Part shown: one piece after another, positions 33,489 through 43,310 of the stretch
Layout: the number at the start of each line of letters is the position of its first letter
How positions within the stretch are numbered: position 1 is the stretch's first letter
NCBI RefSeq assembly: GCF_024400215.1
Contig: NZ_CP053748.1
Location: 3,348,001 to 3,412,000 of the forward strand
Reading direction: 5' to 3'
Source: Massilia sp. erpn
Lineage (GTDB): Bacteria; Pseudomonadota; Gammaproteobacteria; Burkholderiales; Burkholderiaceae_D
Length of the DNA: 64,000 nucleotides
Position numbers and translations under genes: made by a program
Notes under the pieces: model-generated
What the model was told of the DNA's origin: nothing
The model's database searches: none
The model's input: the letters and a program-made list of their open reading frames with translations, nothing else

Positions 33489-35516
33489 ATGAATAGCAAC
33501 TCCTTCCTGGCCAGGCTCCAGCTCTGGCAAAAGTTCCTGATTCTGAGTGTGATCGCGCTGGTGCTGGCCGCCATCCCCACTTATCTGTATATGAACGAAG
33601 CGGGCAAGGCGCTGGCCGCCTATGAAAGTGAGCTCGATGGCCTACCGGCCGCCGTCAACGGCCTGCGGGTTGTGCAGCTGACGCAACAGCACCGCGGCCT
33701 GTCGGCGCTGGCGCTGGGCGGCATCGCGGCGGCGCAGGAAAAACGCCGCGCCAAACAGGCCGAAGCCGATGCTGCTTACGCCGAACTGGATAAGCTGGTG
33801 GCTTCGCTCAACGACCGCGCCATCAGCGACGCCAAGGACGTCGCCAAGCGCGAATGGGAAGCGCTGCGCGGCGCCGTCAGCGACGGCAAGATCACGGTGC
33901 CGCAAAGCTATGCTGCGCATACGGCCCTGGTGCCCAAGCTGCTGAAGATGAATGACCTGATCGGCGATGCCTTCGGCCTGAGCCTGGACCCGGACAAGGA
34001 GGGCTATCAGTTGATCCAGGCCATGTTCTACCAGTTGCCCTATCTGACCGAGGAGCTGGGCAAGACGCGAGCCAAGGGCGCCGGCCTGCTGGCCAAGAAA
34101 GAAGCCGGCATCGAGGATCGCCAGATGCTGTCCGGGATCACCGGCCGCGTCACCGACCGCCTGGATCAGACGGTGACGGCCTTCGGCAAGGCCGCCGCCG
34201 CCAGTCCGGACATCGGGCGCGAGCTGGGTCCGGCGATGCAGGAAGCGGCCGAGATCGCGCGCAAGGCCATCGAGCTGGCGCAGGAAAACATCGTCAAGCC
34301 CGAGCAGCTGACCTACTCCGGCGAGGAATACGTGGCCTTCACCACGCGCGCCATCGATACGCAGTTTGCCTTGAACGCGGCGGCGGCCAAGCTGCTCGAC
34401 AAGATGCTGACCGAGAAGATCGCGCGCTTCCACAAACAGCGCTGGCTCATGCTCGGCTCCATGTTTGCGCTGGTGCTGCTGGCGGCCTATATCGCCGTGC
34501 TGATTGCGCGTTCCATCACGGTGCCGCTGCATTCGGCCATCGGCGTGGCGCAGCAGGTGGCCCAGGGCAAGCTTGGCACCCAGTTTGATGTGGGGCCGGA
34601 AAACGAGGTGGGTTCGCTGCTGCGGGCCTTGAAGGCCATGAGCGAGAGCCTGCGCGGCATCGTCGGCGAGGTGCGCGGCAGCATCGACAATATCAACGCT
34701 GCCAGCCGCGATATCGCCACCGGCAATGCCGATGTGTCCTCGCGTCTGGAATCGCAGGCCTCCAGCCTGGAGCAAACCGCGTCCTCGATGGAGGAGCTGA
34801 CCTCCACCGTCAAGCAGAACGCCGACAATGCGCGCGAGGCGAACGGACTGGTGGCCACTGCCGCCGGCGTGGCGGAAAAGGGCGGCGAGGTGGTGTCGCA
34901 GGTGGTGCGCACCATGGGCGAGATCAACGAAAGCTCGCGCAAGATCGTCGACATCATCGGCGTCATCGACGGCATCGCCTTCCAGACCAATATCCTGGCC
35001 TTGAACGCGGCGGTGGAGGCGGCGCGCGCCGGCGAGCAGGGACGCGGCTTCGCGGTGGTGGCCTCCGAGGTGCGCAACCTGGCCCAGCGCTCGGCCAGCG
35101 CCGCCAAGGAAATCAAGGATCTGATCGGCCATAGCGTCGAGCGTGTGGAGCTGGGCAACAAGCTGGCGGGCGACGCCGGCCGCGCCATGCAGGAGGTGCT
35201 GAACAGCGTGCATGGCATCACCCGCATCATGGCCGATATCGCCACCGCGTCGCACGAGCAGGGCATGGGCATCGACCAGGTGAACCAGGCCGTCACGCAG
35301 ATGGACGACACCACGCAGCAGAACGCGGCCCTGGTGGAGCAGACCGCCGCCGCGTCGGCCAGCCTGCAGGAGCAGACGCAGACCTTGGTGAAGGCGATCA
35401 GCATCTTCACGCTGGGCGACGAGGCGCAGACGGCGCGGATGAAATTGCCGCCGCCAGCCCCGCCGGCGCCGCGCCGCCAAGGCAGTGTGCGCGCCTTGCG
35501 CGCGGCCACAGTATAA
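33489..35516 (+). CDS. Methyl-accepting chemotaxis protein
   Basis: A 675-residue MCP. It has TM1 at ~15-37 ([20 protein letters not shown]), a periplasmic helical domain of ~285 residues, and TM2 around 318-340 ([20 protein letters not shown]). A HAMP domain and a signalling domain follow, with the conserved hairpin tip ([28 protein letters not shown] region around residues 495-525). Ligand unknown. It would feed CheA; a cheA-cheZ pair lies at 55-58 kb. The C-terminus is Pro-rich without a CheR-binding pentapeptide that I can recognise. Confidence 0.95.
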   Translation: MNSNSFLARLQLWQKFLILSVIALVLAAIPTYLYMNEAGKALAAYESELDGLPAAVNGLRVVQLTQQHRGLSALALGGIAAAQEKRRAKQAEADAAYAELDKLVASLNDRAISDAKDVAKREWEALRGAVSDGKITVPQSYAAHTALVPKLLKMNDLIGDAFGLSLDPDKEGYQLIQAMFYQLPYLTEELGKTRAKGAGLLAKKEAGIEDRQMLSGITGRVTDRLDQTVTAFGKAAAASPDIGRELGPAMQEAAEIARKAIELAQENIVKPEQLTYSGEEYVAFTTRAIDTQFALNAAAAKLLDKMLTEKIARFHKQRWLMLGSMFALVLLAAYIAVLIARSITVPLHSAIGVAQQVAQGKLGTQFDVGPENEVGSLLRALKAMSESLRGIVGEVRGSIDNINAASRDIATGNADVSSRLESQASSLEQTASSMEELTSTVKQNADNAREANGLVATAAGVAEKGGEVVSQVVRTMGEINESSRKIVDIIGVIDGIAFQTNILALNAAVEAARAGEQGRGFAVVASEVRNLAQRSASAAKEIKDLIGHSVERVELGNKLAGDAGRAMQEVLNSVHGITRIMADIATASHEQGMGIDQVNQAVTQMDDTTQQNAALVEQTAAASASLQEQTQTLVKAISIFTLGDEAQTARMKLPPPAPPAPRRQGSVRALRAATV

Positions 35517-35523
35517 TTTTGGA

Positions 35524-36360
35524 ATGGAGAAGATCAAGGACTTTGCACTCATCGTATCGGAAGCCCAGCGCGGCGAGCTGGTTTTTCCCACCAGCGTCAA
35601 TGCGGCGCTATCCCTGCAGCTGACAGTCGCCAATCCCGACTGCCACGATGAAGACGTCATCCGCAAAGTCCTTGCCGAGCCGGTGCTGGCGGCGCGCGCG
35701 GTTGCCCTGGCCAACTCCGCCGTGTTCCGCTCCAATGGCGCCGCCCTGGTCACCAGCGTGCGCGCCGCCGTGCAGCGCCTGGGCTACCGCAATCTCTACA
35801 CGCTGGCCGCCGCCATGGTGGTACGCCAGTTCGGCAGCCGCATCCGTGATCCGCAATTGCGCGCCAAGGCCGAACAATTGTGGAAGTACTCGGCCCATGT
35901 GGCAGCGCTGTCCTATCTGATCGCCAAGCGCATCACCCAGGTCGATGCCGACACCGCGCTGTTCGCGGGTATCATGCACGAAGTCGGTGGCTTCTACTTG
36001 CTGTCGCGCGCCGACACCATGCCCGGCCTGCTGGAAGAGCCGGAGGACTGGATGGGCGCCGCGCTGGAAATCGTGGCGCGCGAGCTGATGAAAAAGCTGA
36101 TGGTGCCGGAGCCGGTCAGCGCCGCCATCGTCGCCCTGCGCGGCGGCGCGGTCAGCTTCCCCCCGGCCGGCCTGCGCGACACGCTGCTGCTGGCCAAGCA
36201 TCTGTGTCCGGTGCTGTCGCCCATGCCCCATTCGGACGACCATGTGCTGCAGCGCACGGCCGCCCTGGCCCAGTACCTGGCCGACTATCCCGCCATCTCC
36301 GCCTTGCTGCAGGAAGCCGCCGGCGACGCCGACGCCATGAGCGCCGCGCTGCTGGCCTAA
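35524..36360 (+). CDS. HDOD-domain signalling protein
   Basis: A 278-residue HDOD protein (HD-related output domain): FPTSVNAALSLQLTVANPDCHDEDV, then VLAEPVLAARAVALANSAVF, AVQRLGYRNLYTLAAAMVVRQF, and the HD-like LFAGIMHEVGGFYLL. The full HD catalytic pair is not present, which is normal for HDOD and implies a regulatory role. It begins 8 nt after the MCP stop, so it is likely co-transcribed and linked to the chemosensory pathway. It overlaps the 3' end of the convergent LysR gene by 4 nt. Confidence 0.9.
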   Translation: MEKIKDFALIVSEAQRGELVFPTSVNAALSLQLTVANPDCHDEDVIRKVLAEPVLAARAVALANSAVFRSNGAALVTSVRAAVQRLGYRNLYTLAAAMVVRQFGSRIRDPQLRAKAEQLWKYSAHVAALSYLIAKRITQVDADTALFAGIMHEVGGFYLLSRADTMPGLLEEPEDWMGAALEIVARELMKKLMVPEPVSAAIVALRGGAVSFPPAGLRDTLLLAKHLCPVLSPMPHSDDHVLQRTAALAQYLADYPAISALLQEAAGDADAMSAALLA

Positions 36361-37340
36361 GCCGGTCTCTCTCCGCCCAGCACGCGCCGGGCTTGTTCCC
36401 GCAGCGCCGCCAGCGCCGGATGCGTGCCCGCGCTGGCCAGGCCCAGGCCTACGGCCAATTCCGCGCCTTCATCCAGCGCGCGGTAAGCCACGCCCTTGCG
36501 CCGCAGCGCCGCGAAGGAGGCGGGCAGCAGGGCGACGCCGCGCCCGGCCGCGATATCGCCCAGCAGCACATGGTGGTCATGCGGCTCGCGCAGAAAAACC
36601 GGCGCAAAGCGGTGGCGGCGGAAGACCTTGTGGCAGTGGTCGAAGAAGGCCGGCTGGCGCGCGCGCTCGAACCAGAAAAGCGGCGTGCCCTGCAAATCGC
36701 CGAGCGCCAGGCGCCGCCGCCGCGCCAGCGGATGCGCGCTGGGCAGCGCCGCCAGCATGGGTTGCGGCCCGAGCGGCAGCACGTCCAGCTCATGGCTGCG
36801 CGTGGGCAGGGCGATGACGGCGGCGTCCAGGCGGCCGTTGCGCAGGGCTGCCACCAGGCGCGGCGAGGAATCGAAGTGCAGGTCGAGCAGCGCGCTGGCC
36901 GCCAGGGCGTCGGTGAAGGGGCGGAACAGGCCCGATTCGACCGAGGTGGTCAGGCCCAGGCGCAGGCGGGGCAGGGGTGCGGGCTGTCCCGCCCGGCCGG
37001 CGCGGCCCGCTGCCGCGGCCTGCGCCGGATGGCGCCCCGCATCGCGTCCCGCATCGCGCTGCGCCTCGCCGCTGACGGCCTTGCGCACGGTGTCCTCGGC
37101 CGCGTCGAGCAGGCCGAGGATGTGCTGGGCCAAGGGCAGCAGGGCCGTGCCGGCCGGTGTCAGCGCCACGCGCTGGGTGTCGCGCTCGAACAGGCGTGCG
37201 CCGAGGCGCTGTTCCAGATCGCGCACGGCGCGGCTGAGCGGGGGCTGGGTCATGTGCAGCTGCTCGGCGGCCTGGCGGAAACTCAGGCAGGTGGCCACGG
37301 CACAGAAGATTTGCAGGGAGCGGGTATCGAGCTTTCTCAT
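36357..37340 (-). CDS. LysR-type transcriptional regulator
   Basis: A 327-residue LysR regulator: N-terminal winged HTH (LDTRSLQIFCAVATCLSFRQAAEQLHMTQPPLSRAVRDLE region, residues 4-42), then the effector domain (LRLGLTTSVESGLF..., RKGVAYRALDEGAELAVGLG). Between them sits an Arg/Ala/Gly/Pro low-complexity insert of about 35 residues (GEAQRDAGRDAGRHPAQAAA) encoded by a CGC-rich direct-repeat stretch. Divergent from the aldo/keto reductase gene 86 nt away, which it probably regulates. Confidence 0.93.
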   Translation of the reverse strand: MRKLDTRSLQIFCAVATCLSFRQAAEQLHMTQPPLSRAVRDLEQRLGARLFERDTQRVALTPAGTALLPLAQHILGLLDAAEDTVRKAVSGEAQRDAGRDAGRHPAQAAAAGRAGRAGQPAPLPRLRLGLTTSVESGLFRPFTDALAASALLDLHFDSSPRLVAALRNGRLDAAVIALPTRSHELDVLPLGPQPMLAALPSAHPLARRRRLALGDLQGTPLFWFERARQPAFFDHCHKVFRRHRFAPVFLREPHDHHVLLGDIAAGRGVALLPASFAALRRKGVAYRALDEGAELAVGLGLASAGTHPALAALREQARRVLGGERPA

Positions 37341-37426
37341 ACCGAAAAGGTATCACGTTTCCGGACATTCCCTGCGCGCCTGCGGCGGCGCACACTGCTT
37401 CCACTTTTCAACGCATGGAGGCAAGC

Positions 37427-38407
37427 ATGGAACAACGCAAGGCAGGCGGCATCGCCGTCTCGGCACTGGGGCTGGGCTGCATGGGCATGTCCGAATTTTA
37501 TGGCGCGGTGGACGATGCGCAGTCGCTGGCCACGCTGGAGGAAGCTTTCGATCTGGGAGTGACATTGTTCGACACGGCCGACACCTACGGCGCCGGCCAT
37601 AACGAAAGCTTGCTGGGCCGTTTCCTGCGGGGCAAGCAGGGACGCGCCGTGGTATCCAGCAAATTTGGCATCGTGCGCGAGGCGGGCAGTTATGCGCGCC
37701 GCATCGACAACCGTCCAGCCTATATCCGGCAAGCCTGCGAAGCATCCCTGCAACGCCTGGGCGTGGAGCGCATCGACCTGTACTTCATCCACCGCCTAAA
37801 CCGCGACACGCCACTGGAAGACGCGCTGGAAGCCTTGCTGCGCCTGCGGGAGCAGGGCAAGATCGGCGGCATCGGCCTGAGTGAAGTCTCGGCCGCCACG
37901 CTGCGCCGGGCGGCGGCCCTGGCGCCGATCGCCGCCGTGCAGAGCGAGTATTCGCTGTGGACGCGCGACCCCGAGCAGGAGGTGCTGCAAGCCTGCCGCG
38001 ACACGGGTGCCAGCTTCTTCGCCTACAGCCCGCTGGGCCGAGGTTTCCTGACCGGCAGCTTCGACCGCAGCACACCGCTCGACAGCCAGGACGCCCGCAG
38101 CTTCAATCCACGCTTTAGCGCCGCCAATCTGGAGGCCAACCTGCGCATCGTGGCCGCGCTGCGCGCACTGGCGGCCGACAAGGGCTGTACCCCGGCCCAG
38201 CTGGCGCTGGCCTGGCTGCTGGCACAGGGCGCGGACATCATTCCGATTCCCGGTACCAAGCGAAGCGCGTATCTGCGCGAGAATCTGGGGGCGCTGGAGC
38301 TGGACCTGACGGCCGCCGACCTGGCGCGCATCGGCGCCGCCCTGCCGCCCGGCATGGCCGCCGGGGCGCGTTACAGCGAGGAGGGCATGAAGGGACTGAA
38401 TATGTAG
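37427..38407 (+). CDS. Aldo/keto reductase
   Basis: A 326-residue NADPH-dependent aldo/keto reductase. The catalytic tetrad is visible: Asp and Tyr in FDTADTYGAG, Lys in VVSSKFGIV, His in LYFIHRLN. The cofactor region IPIPGTKRSAYLREN is near the C-terminus. It belongs to the soluble AKR group with YghZ/PLR-like enzymes; substrate unknown. The ATG preceded by GGAGG is used, four codons inside the longest frame. Likely controlled by the divergent LysR gene. Confidence 0.94.
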   Translation: MEQRKAGGIAVSALGLGCMGMSEFYGAVDDAQSLATLEEAFDLGVTLFDTADTYGAGHNESLLGRFLRGKQGRAVVSSKFGIVREAGSYARRIDNRPAYIRQACEASLQRLGVERIDLYFIHRLNRDTPLEDALEALLRLREQGKIGGIGLSEVSAATLRRAAALAPIAAVQSEYSLWTRDPEQEVLQACRDTGASFFAYSPLGRGFLTGSFDRSTPLDSQDARSFNPRFSAANLEANLRIVAALRALAADKGCTPAQLALAWLLAQGADIIPIPGTKRSAYLRENLGALELDLTAADLARIGAALPPGMAAGARYSEEGMKGLNM

Positions 38408-38510
38408 GCGCGCCGCAAGGGAGCCGCGTAAGGGGTGCGTACGCTTGAACATTCTGTTGGCAAAAGGTAAAAAACTGGTAGCATGGAACGCTGCCCAACC
38501 TTAGCCAACA

Positions 38511-39638
38511 ATGAAGAGCTGTAATGTGAGTGCCCCCATCCATATCCTGCTTGTCGACGATACCGAGGCCAATCTGCTGGCGGTCGAGGCCCTGCTGACG
38601 CGGCCGGGCGTGGTGGTGCTGAAGGCGGTATCCGGCCCGCAGGCGCTGGAACTGCTGCTGGTGCATGAGGTGGCGCTGGCCCTGGTCGATGTGCAGATGC
38701 CCGGCATGGATGGCTTCGAGCTGGCCGAGCTGATACGCGGGAGCGAGCGCACCCGCGCCATTCCCCTGATCTTCCTGACCGCCGCCACGCGCGAAGCGGG
38801 TTACAGTTTCCGCGGCTACGAGGCGGGCGCGGTCGATTTCATGTTCAAGCCCATTGACAGCCAGGCCTTGCTGAGCAAGGTGAATGTCTTTGTCGAGCTG
38901 TATCAGCAGAAGCGGCAGATGGCGCAGCAGATGGCCGAACTGGAACGCGCGCTGCGCCTGAACGAGATGTTTACCGCGGTGCTGGGCCACGACCTGCGCA
39001 CGCCGCTGTCGGTGGTGATGAACGGCGCCATGCTGCTGCCGCTGATGACCGACCATCCCAAGGTGGCGGTGACGGCGCAGCGCATCCAGAGCAGCGCGCG
39101 GCGCATGGCGCAGATGGTGGACCAGCTGCTCGACCTGTCGCGCATCCGTTCCGGCCAGTTGCAGCTGAATGCCAAGCCGCAGGATATGGAAGCCTTGTGC
39201 CGCGCCATCGCCGACGAATTCCATCCGCCCGATAAGCCGGTGCGGGTGCGGATCCTCAGCCAGGGCGACACCCAGGCTTGCGTCGATGCCGGCATGTGCG
39301 CACAGATCATGTCCAACCTGATCGGCAATGCGCTGCTGCACGGCGAACCGGAACACCCGGTGCAGTTGCTCATCGACGGCAGCGCGGCCGGGACGATCCG
39401 GCTCGCGGTGCACAACCAGGGCGTGATCGCGGCCGCGCGCCTGGCGCATCTCTTCGAACCCTTCCAGAGTGCCGAGAACCGCCGCTCCGGCCAAGGTCTG
39501 GGTCTGGGCCTGTACACGGCCAGCATGTTCGCGCGCGCCCACGGCGGCGATATCGGCGTCGCCTCCGATGCGGCCCTGGGCCAGACCGTATTCACCGTCA
39601 CCCTGCCGCGCCGCCAAGCCGTGGAGGCGAACGCATGA
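38511..39638 (+). CDS. Receiver-histidine kinase hybrid
   Basis: A 375-residue cytoplasmic protein. It has a receiver domain (residues ~10-130; LLVDDTEAN, phospho-acceptor in LALVDVQMPGMDG, Lys in FMFKPID), a short coiled coil, HisKA with FTAVLGHDLRTPLSVV (phospho-His), then HATPase_c with IMSNLIGNALLHG (N box) and GQGLGLGLYTASMF (G box). The REC-first layout suggests it is a signal-integrating kinase activated by another kinase. Its stop overlaps the next kinase gene (ATGA), so the pair is translationally coupled. No sensor TM segments. Confidence 0.94.
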   Translation: MKSCNVSAPIHILLVDDTEANLLAVEALLTRPGVVVLKAVSGPQALELLLVHEVALALVDVQMPGMDGFELAELIRGSERTRAIPLIFLTAATREAGYSFRGYEAGAVDFMFKPIDSQALLSKVNVFVELYQQKRQMAQQMAELERALRLNEMFTAVLGHDLRTPLSVVMNGAMLLPLMTDHPKVAVTAQRIQSSARRMAQMVDQLLDLSRIRSGQLQLNAKPQDMEALCRAIADEFHPPDKPVRVRILSQGDTQACVDAGMCAQIMSNLIGNALLHGEPEHPVQLLIDGSAAGTIRLAVHNQGVIAAARLAHLFEPFQSAENRRSGQGLGLGLYTASMFARAHGGDIGVASDAALGQTVFTVTLPRRQAVEANA

Positions 39639-42211
39639 ACGGCCAGGTGAGCGCGAAAATGGGCGGGCAGATGGCTGCCGCGCTGGCGGCCGGACGCCGC
39701 GAGCCGGCGGCGCCGTCGCCGGGCTGGCGGCCCGTGGGCGGCGGTGCTTGCGGCCAGCTGGTGCGCGGTTTCGACTGGGCGGCCACCAGCCTGGGACCGA
39801 TGGCGCAGTGGCCGGCCGGCTTGCGCAGCACGGTGGAGCTGGTGCTGAATTCGCCGATCGCCATGGTGCTGATGTGGGGACCGGAGCACATCATGATCTA
39901 TAACGATGCCTATGCCATCGTCGCGGGCGGCCGCCATCCGGCGGCGCTGGGCGGCTCGGTGCCGCTGATCTGGCCCGAGGTGTGGGACTGGAACCAGGCG
40001 GTGCTGGAGGCGGGCTTTCGCGGCGAACCGCGCGAGCATCGCGGCGCCCACCTGGTCCTGGAACGCAACGGCGTGCCGGAAGACGTCTGGCTCGACCTGT
40101 ATTACAGCCCGGTGCGCGATGGCGCCCAGGTGGGCGGCGTGCTGGGCACCGTGGTGGAAATCAGTGACCGCAAACAGGCCGAGCAAGCCTTGCGCACCAG
40201 CCAGGACCGGATGGCGGCCATCTTCGGCCAGGCCTCGGTGGGCTTGGCCGAGCTGACCCTTGATGGGCGCTTCCGCCGCGTCAACGGCGCGCTGTGCCAG
40301 ATGCTAGGGCGCGCGCGCGACGAGCTGCTGGTGCTACATATGGACGACATCATCCATCCCGACGATATGGGCGAGAACCGGCGGCGCGTGGCGCGCCTGG
40401 TGGCCGATGGCACGCCCTTCACGCTGGAAAAGCGCTACCGCAAGCCGGATGAGAGCTGGGTCTGGATTTCCAGCAGCATGAGCCGCCTCGATGACGAGCA
40501 AGGCCAGCCCCTGGCCCTGATCGCCGTCAAGACCGATATCACCGAACGGCGCCGTGTGGAAGTGGCGCTGCGCGACCTGAACGACACACTGGAACAGCGC
40601 GTCGGCCGCGAAATCGCGGAGCGCGACAAGGCCGAAGCGGCGCTGCGCCAGTCGCAGAAGATGGAGGCGGTGGGCCAGCTTACGGGCGGCGTGGCGCATG
40701 ACTTCAACAATGTCCTGCAAATCATTTCGGGCAGCCTGCAGATGCTGTCGCAACAGCTGGATGGCGATGTGCTGGCGCGCAAGCGGCTCGGTATGGCGGT
40801 GGCGGCGGTGGAGCGCGGCGCCAAGCTGTCTTCGCAGCTGCTGGCCTTTGCCCGCCGCCAGCCCTTGCAGCCGGTGGTGGCCGATCTGGGCCGGCTGGTA
40901 ACGAATATGGACGAGCTGCTGCGGCGCGCTCTGGGGGAGGCCATCGATATTGTCACCATCGGCGGCAGCGGCTTGTGGAATACGCTGGTCGATCCGGGCC
41001 AGATCGAGAACGTGATTCTCAACCTGGCCATCAACGCGCGCGACGCCATGGGCGGCGCCGGCCGCCTGACCATCGAACTGGGCAACGCGGTGCTGGACGA
41101 GTACTACGTCAACAATCTGCTGGACGTGGCATCGGGCCAATATGTGCTGCTGTCGGTCAGCGACACCGGCTGCGGCATGGCGCCCGAGGTGCTGGAACGC
41201 GCCTTTGAACCGTTCTACACCACCAAGGCCGAAGGTGAGGGCACCGGTCTGGGCCTGTCCATGGCCTATGGCTTTGTCAAGCAAAGCCGCGGCCATATCA
41301 AGATCGTCAGCGAGCCGGGCCAGGGCACGACGGTGCGCATCTATCTGCCGCGCAGCATGCAGGTCGAAACGCCGGAGGCGGCCGAGGCTTCACCTGCCGT
41401 CAGCGGCGGCAGCGAGACCGTGCTGGTGGTGGAGGACGATGTCGGCGTGCGTGGCGTGGTGGTCGATATGCTGCAGGCCTTGGGCTACCGCGTGCTGCAG
41501 GCGGAGGACGCGCTGGACGCCCTGCAGGTTTTGCAGCGCGATGCTGCCATCGACCTGCTGTTTACCGATGTCGTCATGCCAGGCCCGCTGCGCAGCACGG
41601 AGCTGGTGCGGCAGGCGCGCGAGCAGCTGCCGGACCTGGCGGTGCTGTTTACCTCCGGTTATCCGCAGGATGCCATCGTGCATGGCGGCCGCCTGGATGC
41701 CGGGGTCGAACTGCTGAGCAAACCGTATAAGCGCGAAGACCTGGCGCGCAAGCTGCGCCAGGTGCTGCAGGCGCGCAGCCAGGCCATGCAGCTGCGCCGT
41801 CGCCAGCAGGAGATGGCGAGCCGCGACCGCCTGCTGCCGCCGCAGCCGGTGCTGCCGCATCACGGCTCGCTGCGGGTGCTGGTGGTGGAGGACAATCCCG
41901 ATTCGCTGGAAATGGTGTGCGAGCTGGTGGGCATGCTGGGTCACACGGTGACGGGCGTGGGCGACGGCGAGCAGGCCTGGACGCTGCTGGAAGAACAGGG
42001 CTTCGACATTCTGTTCACCGATGTCAGCCTGCCCGGCATCTCCGGCATCGAACTGGCGCGGCGCGCCCTGCGCGGCGGCTGCGCGCGCCGCATCATCTTC
42101 TCCACCGGCTATGGCAAGGATGCGGTGGAGCAGCTCGATTTCAGCGCCAGCCTGCTGCGCAAGCCCTACGATCTGGCCGATCTGCAAGCGGCGCTCGACA
42201 TGCCGTTGTGA
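39635..42211 (+). CDS. Multi-domain hybrid histidine kinase (PAS-PAS-HK-REC-REC)
   Basis: An 858-residue cytoplasmic hybrid kinase. The first PAS-like region is ~45-185 (LVLNSPIAMVLMWGPEHIMIYNDAY), the second PAS ~190-310 (AIFGQASVGLAELTLDGRFRRVN, ending with ITERRRVE). HisKA follows with GGVAHDFNNVLQII (His), then HATPase_c with NLAINARDAM and GTGLGLSMAYGF. Two receiver domains close the protein: LVVEDDVGVRG, LLFTDVVMPGP, and LVVEDNPDSLEM, ILFTDVSLPGIS. The H-box form matches the HisKA_4 (HDFNN) type. No output domain or DNA-binding gene is adjacent, so the receiver pair may feed a distant regulator. Confidence 0.94.
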   Translation: MNGQVSAKMGGQMAAALAAGRREPAAPSPGWRPVGGGACGQLVRGFDWAATSLGPMAQWPAGLRSTVELVLNSPIAMVLMWGPEHIMIYNDAYAIVAGGRHPAALGGSVPLIWPEVWDWNQAVLEAGFRGEPREHRGAHLVLERNGVPEDVWLDLYYSPVRDGAQVGGVLGTVVEISDRKQAEQALRTSQDRMAAIFGQASVGLAELTLDGRFRRVNGALCQMLGRARDELLVLHMDDIIHPDDMGENRRRVARLVADGTPFTLEKRYRKPDESWVWISSSMSRLDDEQGQPLALIAVKTDITERRRVEVALRDLNDTLEQRVGREIAERDKAEAALRQSQKMEAVGQLTGGVAHDFNNVLQIISGSLQMLSQQLDGDVLARKRLGMAVAAVERGAKLSSQLLAFARRQPLQPVVADLGRLVTNMDELLRRALGEAIDIVTIGGSGLWNTLVDPGQIENVILNLAINARDAMGGAGRLTIELGNAVLDEYYVNNLLDVASGQYVLLSVSDTGCGMAPEVLERAFEPFYTTKAEGEGTGLGLSMAYGFVKQSRGHIKIVSEPGQGTTVRIYLPRSMQVETPEAAEASPAVSGGSETVLVVEDDVGVRGVVVDMLQALGYRVLQAEDALDALQVLQRDAAIDLLFTDVVMPGPLRSTELVRQAREQLPDLAVLFTSGYPQDAIVHGGRLDAGVELLSKPYKREDLARKLRQVLQARSQAMQLRRRQQEMASRDRLLPPQPVLPHHGSLRVLVVEDNPDSLEMVCELVGMLGHTVTGVGDGEQAWTLLEEQGFDILFTDVSLPGISGIELARRALRGGCARRIIFSTGYGKDAVEQLDFSASLLRKPYDLADLQAALDMPL

Positions 42212-42525
42212 CGCGCTGCCGCGCCAGCGGACCTGGAATTGTTGCTTGTATGCGGCAAGTTTCACCGCCATGCCGGCCTTGCCCTGTTTCGGTGCATAGA
42301 GCGGTGGCCCGACGTCCATACCGCTGCCCTACGAGTGGATTTTCTTGACGGCAGACGATCTTGTTTTCCCAATAGAAAGTTGATCGTTGGAATGTAAGGA
42401 AAAATCGCTAAAGATTTGAAACCGGTACACAGATTCTTCCTACAGTTGCTCTTGCGGGCGTCCTATACTTTCCCTCAAGGGCATGCACTACTATAGGCCC
42501 TCCTTTACAGATCAGGAGAAGTATC
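42212..42525. other. Intergenic region, 314 nt
   Basis: The region holds no convincing gene. It carries the upstream region of the KGG-protein gene. The sequence TATACT at 42464 could be a -10 box with a weak -35 (TACAGT) 17 nt before it. AGGAG sits just before the start at 42526. No terminator with a U-tract was seen after the kinase gene. Confidence 0.4.
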
Positions 42526-42879
42526 ATGGCTTCGACGAATCAGGGAAACCGGCAAGGCAACAAGACAGGCAGCAAGCAGAGCGGCGATACCAGTACGCGC
42601 GGCTTCGCCTCCATGGACCCGCAACGCCAGCGCGATATCGCCTCGGCCGGTGGCCGCGCCGCGCATGAAAAAGGTACGGCCCACGAATTTACGCCGGAAG
42701 AAGCGCGCCGCGCCGGTGCGATGAGCCACAAAAATGACGGCAACCGCCAGAGCGCAGCGGCTGGCAGCCGCAGCGGCGGCAACCGCAATCAGCCGAGCGC
42801 CGACACGGCCGATAATCTGCAGGAACAGGAAAATCTGGCCAGCCAGCAAGGCGGCAACCGCAGTGGCGACAAGGCGTAA
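42526..42879 (+). CDS. KGG-motif stress protein
   Basis: A 117-residue, highly hydrophilic Gly/Asn/Arg/Gln-rich protein. It carries the stress-induced KGG-type pattern: RGFASMDPQRQRDIASAGG, RAAHEKGTAHEFTPEEAR, RAGAMSHKN. Relatives (YciG, GsiB-like proteins) are induced in general stress and probably protect cell components by remaining disordered and hydrated. No signal peptide. Preceded by AGGAG. Confidence 0.85.
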   Translation: MASTNQGNRQGNKTGSKQSGDTSTRGFASMDPQRQRDIASAGGRAAHEKGTAHEFTPEEARRAGAMSHKNDGNRQSAAAGSRSGGNRNQPSADTADNLQEQENLASQQGGNRSGDKA

Positions 42880-42974
42880 GCCGGCCGCATCACTTGGAGC
42901 GCAGCGCTCCACCATGAAAAACGGGGACGTGCCCGTCCCCGCTATCCCCCTACAGCCTGCTGCAAGGAGGCAAT

Positions 42975-43208
42975 ATGAATTCCCAGAAGGATAAGTCCAG
43001 CCAGAATTTTGTGCTGGTGGATACGGAACATCCCGAAATCGGCAATGTGGACCTGGTTGGCGATGTGGCCGACCTCGAAGTTCGCCCCGTCAACAGGCCC
43101 CTGCCCGGCAACCGCCAGAGCACGGTCAATCCCGGTTCACGCCAGGGCGGCGAGCCCCCCGGCAGCGAAGGCGGCGCCCCCGGCCCCGACGCCAGCTCCG
43201 GCGTCTAA
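42975..43208 (+). CDS. Small hydrophilic hypothetical protein
   Basis: A 77-residue protein of unknown function: an N-terminal part with FVLVDTEHPEIGNVDLVGDVADLEVRPVN that may fold as beta strands, and a Gly/Pro/Ser-rich tail. The AAGGAGG ribosome site is perfect. It follows the KGG stress gene by 95 nt and may share its transcript. No relatives recognised. Confidence 0.7.
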   Translation: MNSQKDKSSQNFVLVDTEHPEIGNVDLVGDVADLEVRPVNRPLPGNRQSTVNPGSRQGGEPPGSEGGAPGPDASSGV

Positions 43209-43213
43209 GCCCC

Positions 43214-43285
43214 TTTGATCTAGATCAGCAAATGTCCGACCCTGGTGCCTGACACCAGGGTTGGACATTCTTTGATGTAGCGCAA
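43214..43285. repeat. Family-1 intergenic palindrome with FNR-like arms
   Basis: One stem-loop (AATGTCCGACCCTGGTG / CACCAGGGTTGGACATT, 43231-43269) with TTGATCTAGATCAG on the left (near-perfect FNR box) and TTGATGTAGCGCAA on the right. It is the same element as at 7408. Located between convergent genes, six nt after the small hypothetical protein and 26 nt before the TonB receptor stop, so it may terminate both. Confidence 0.88.
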
Positions 43286-43310
43286 GGCCGGGGCGGGCCC
43301 GGCGGCTGGT

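Noticed and set aside
36357..36360. Overlap of the HDOD and LysR genes as a frameshift or error
   Set aside because: It is only a 4-nt convergent overlap of stop codons, and both proteins are full length.
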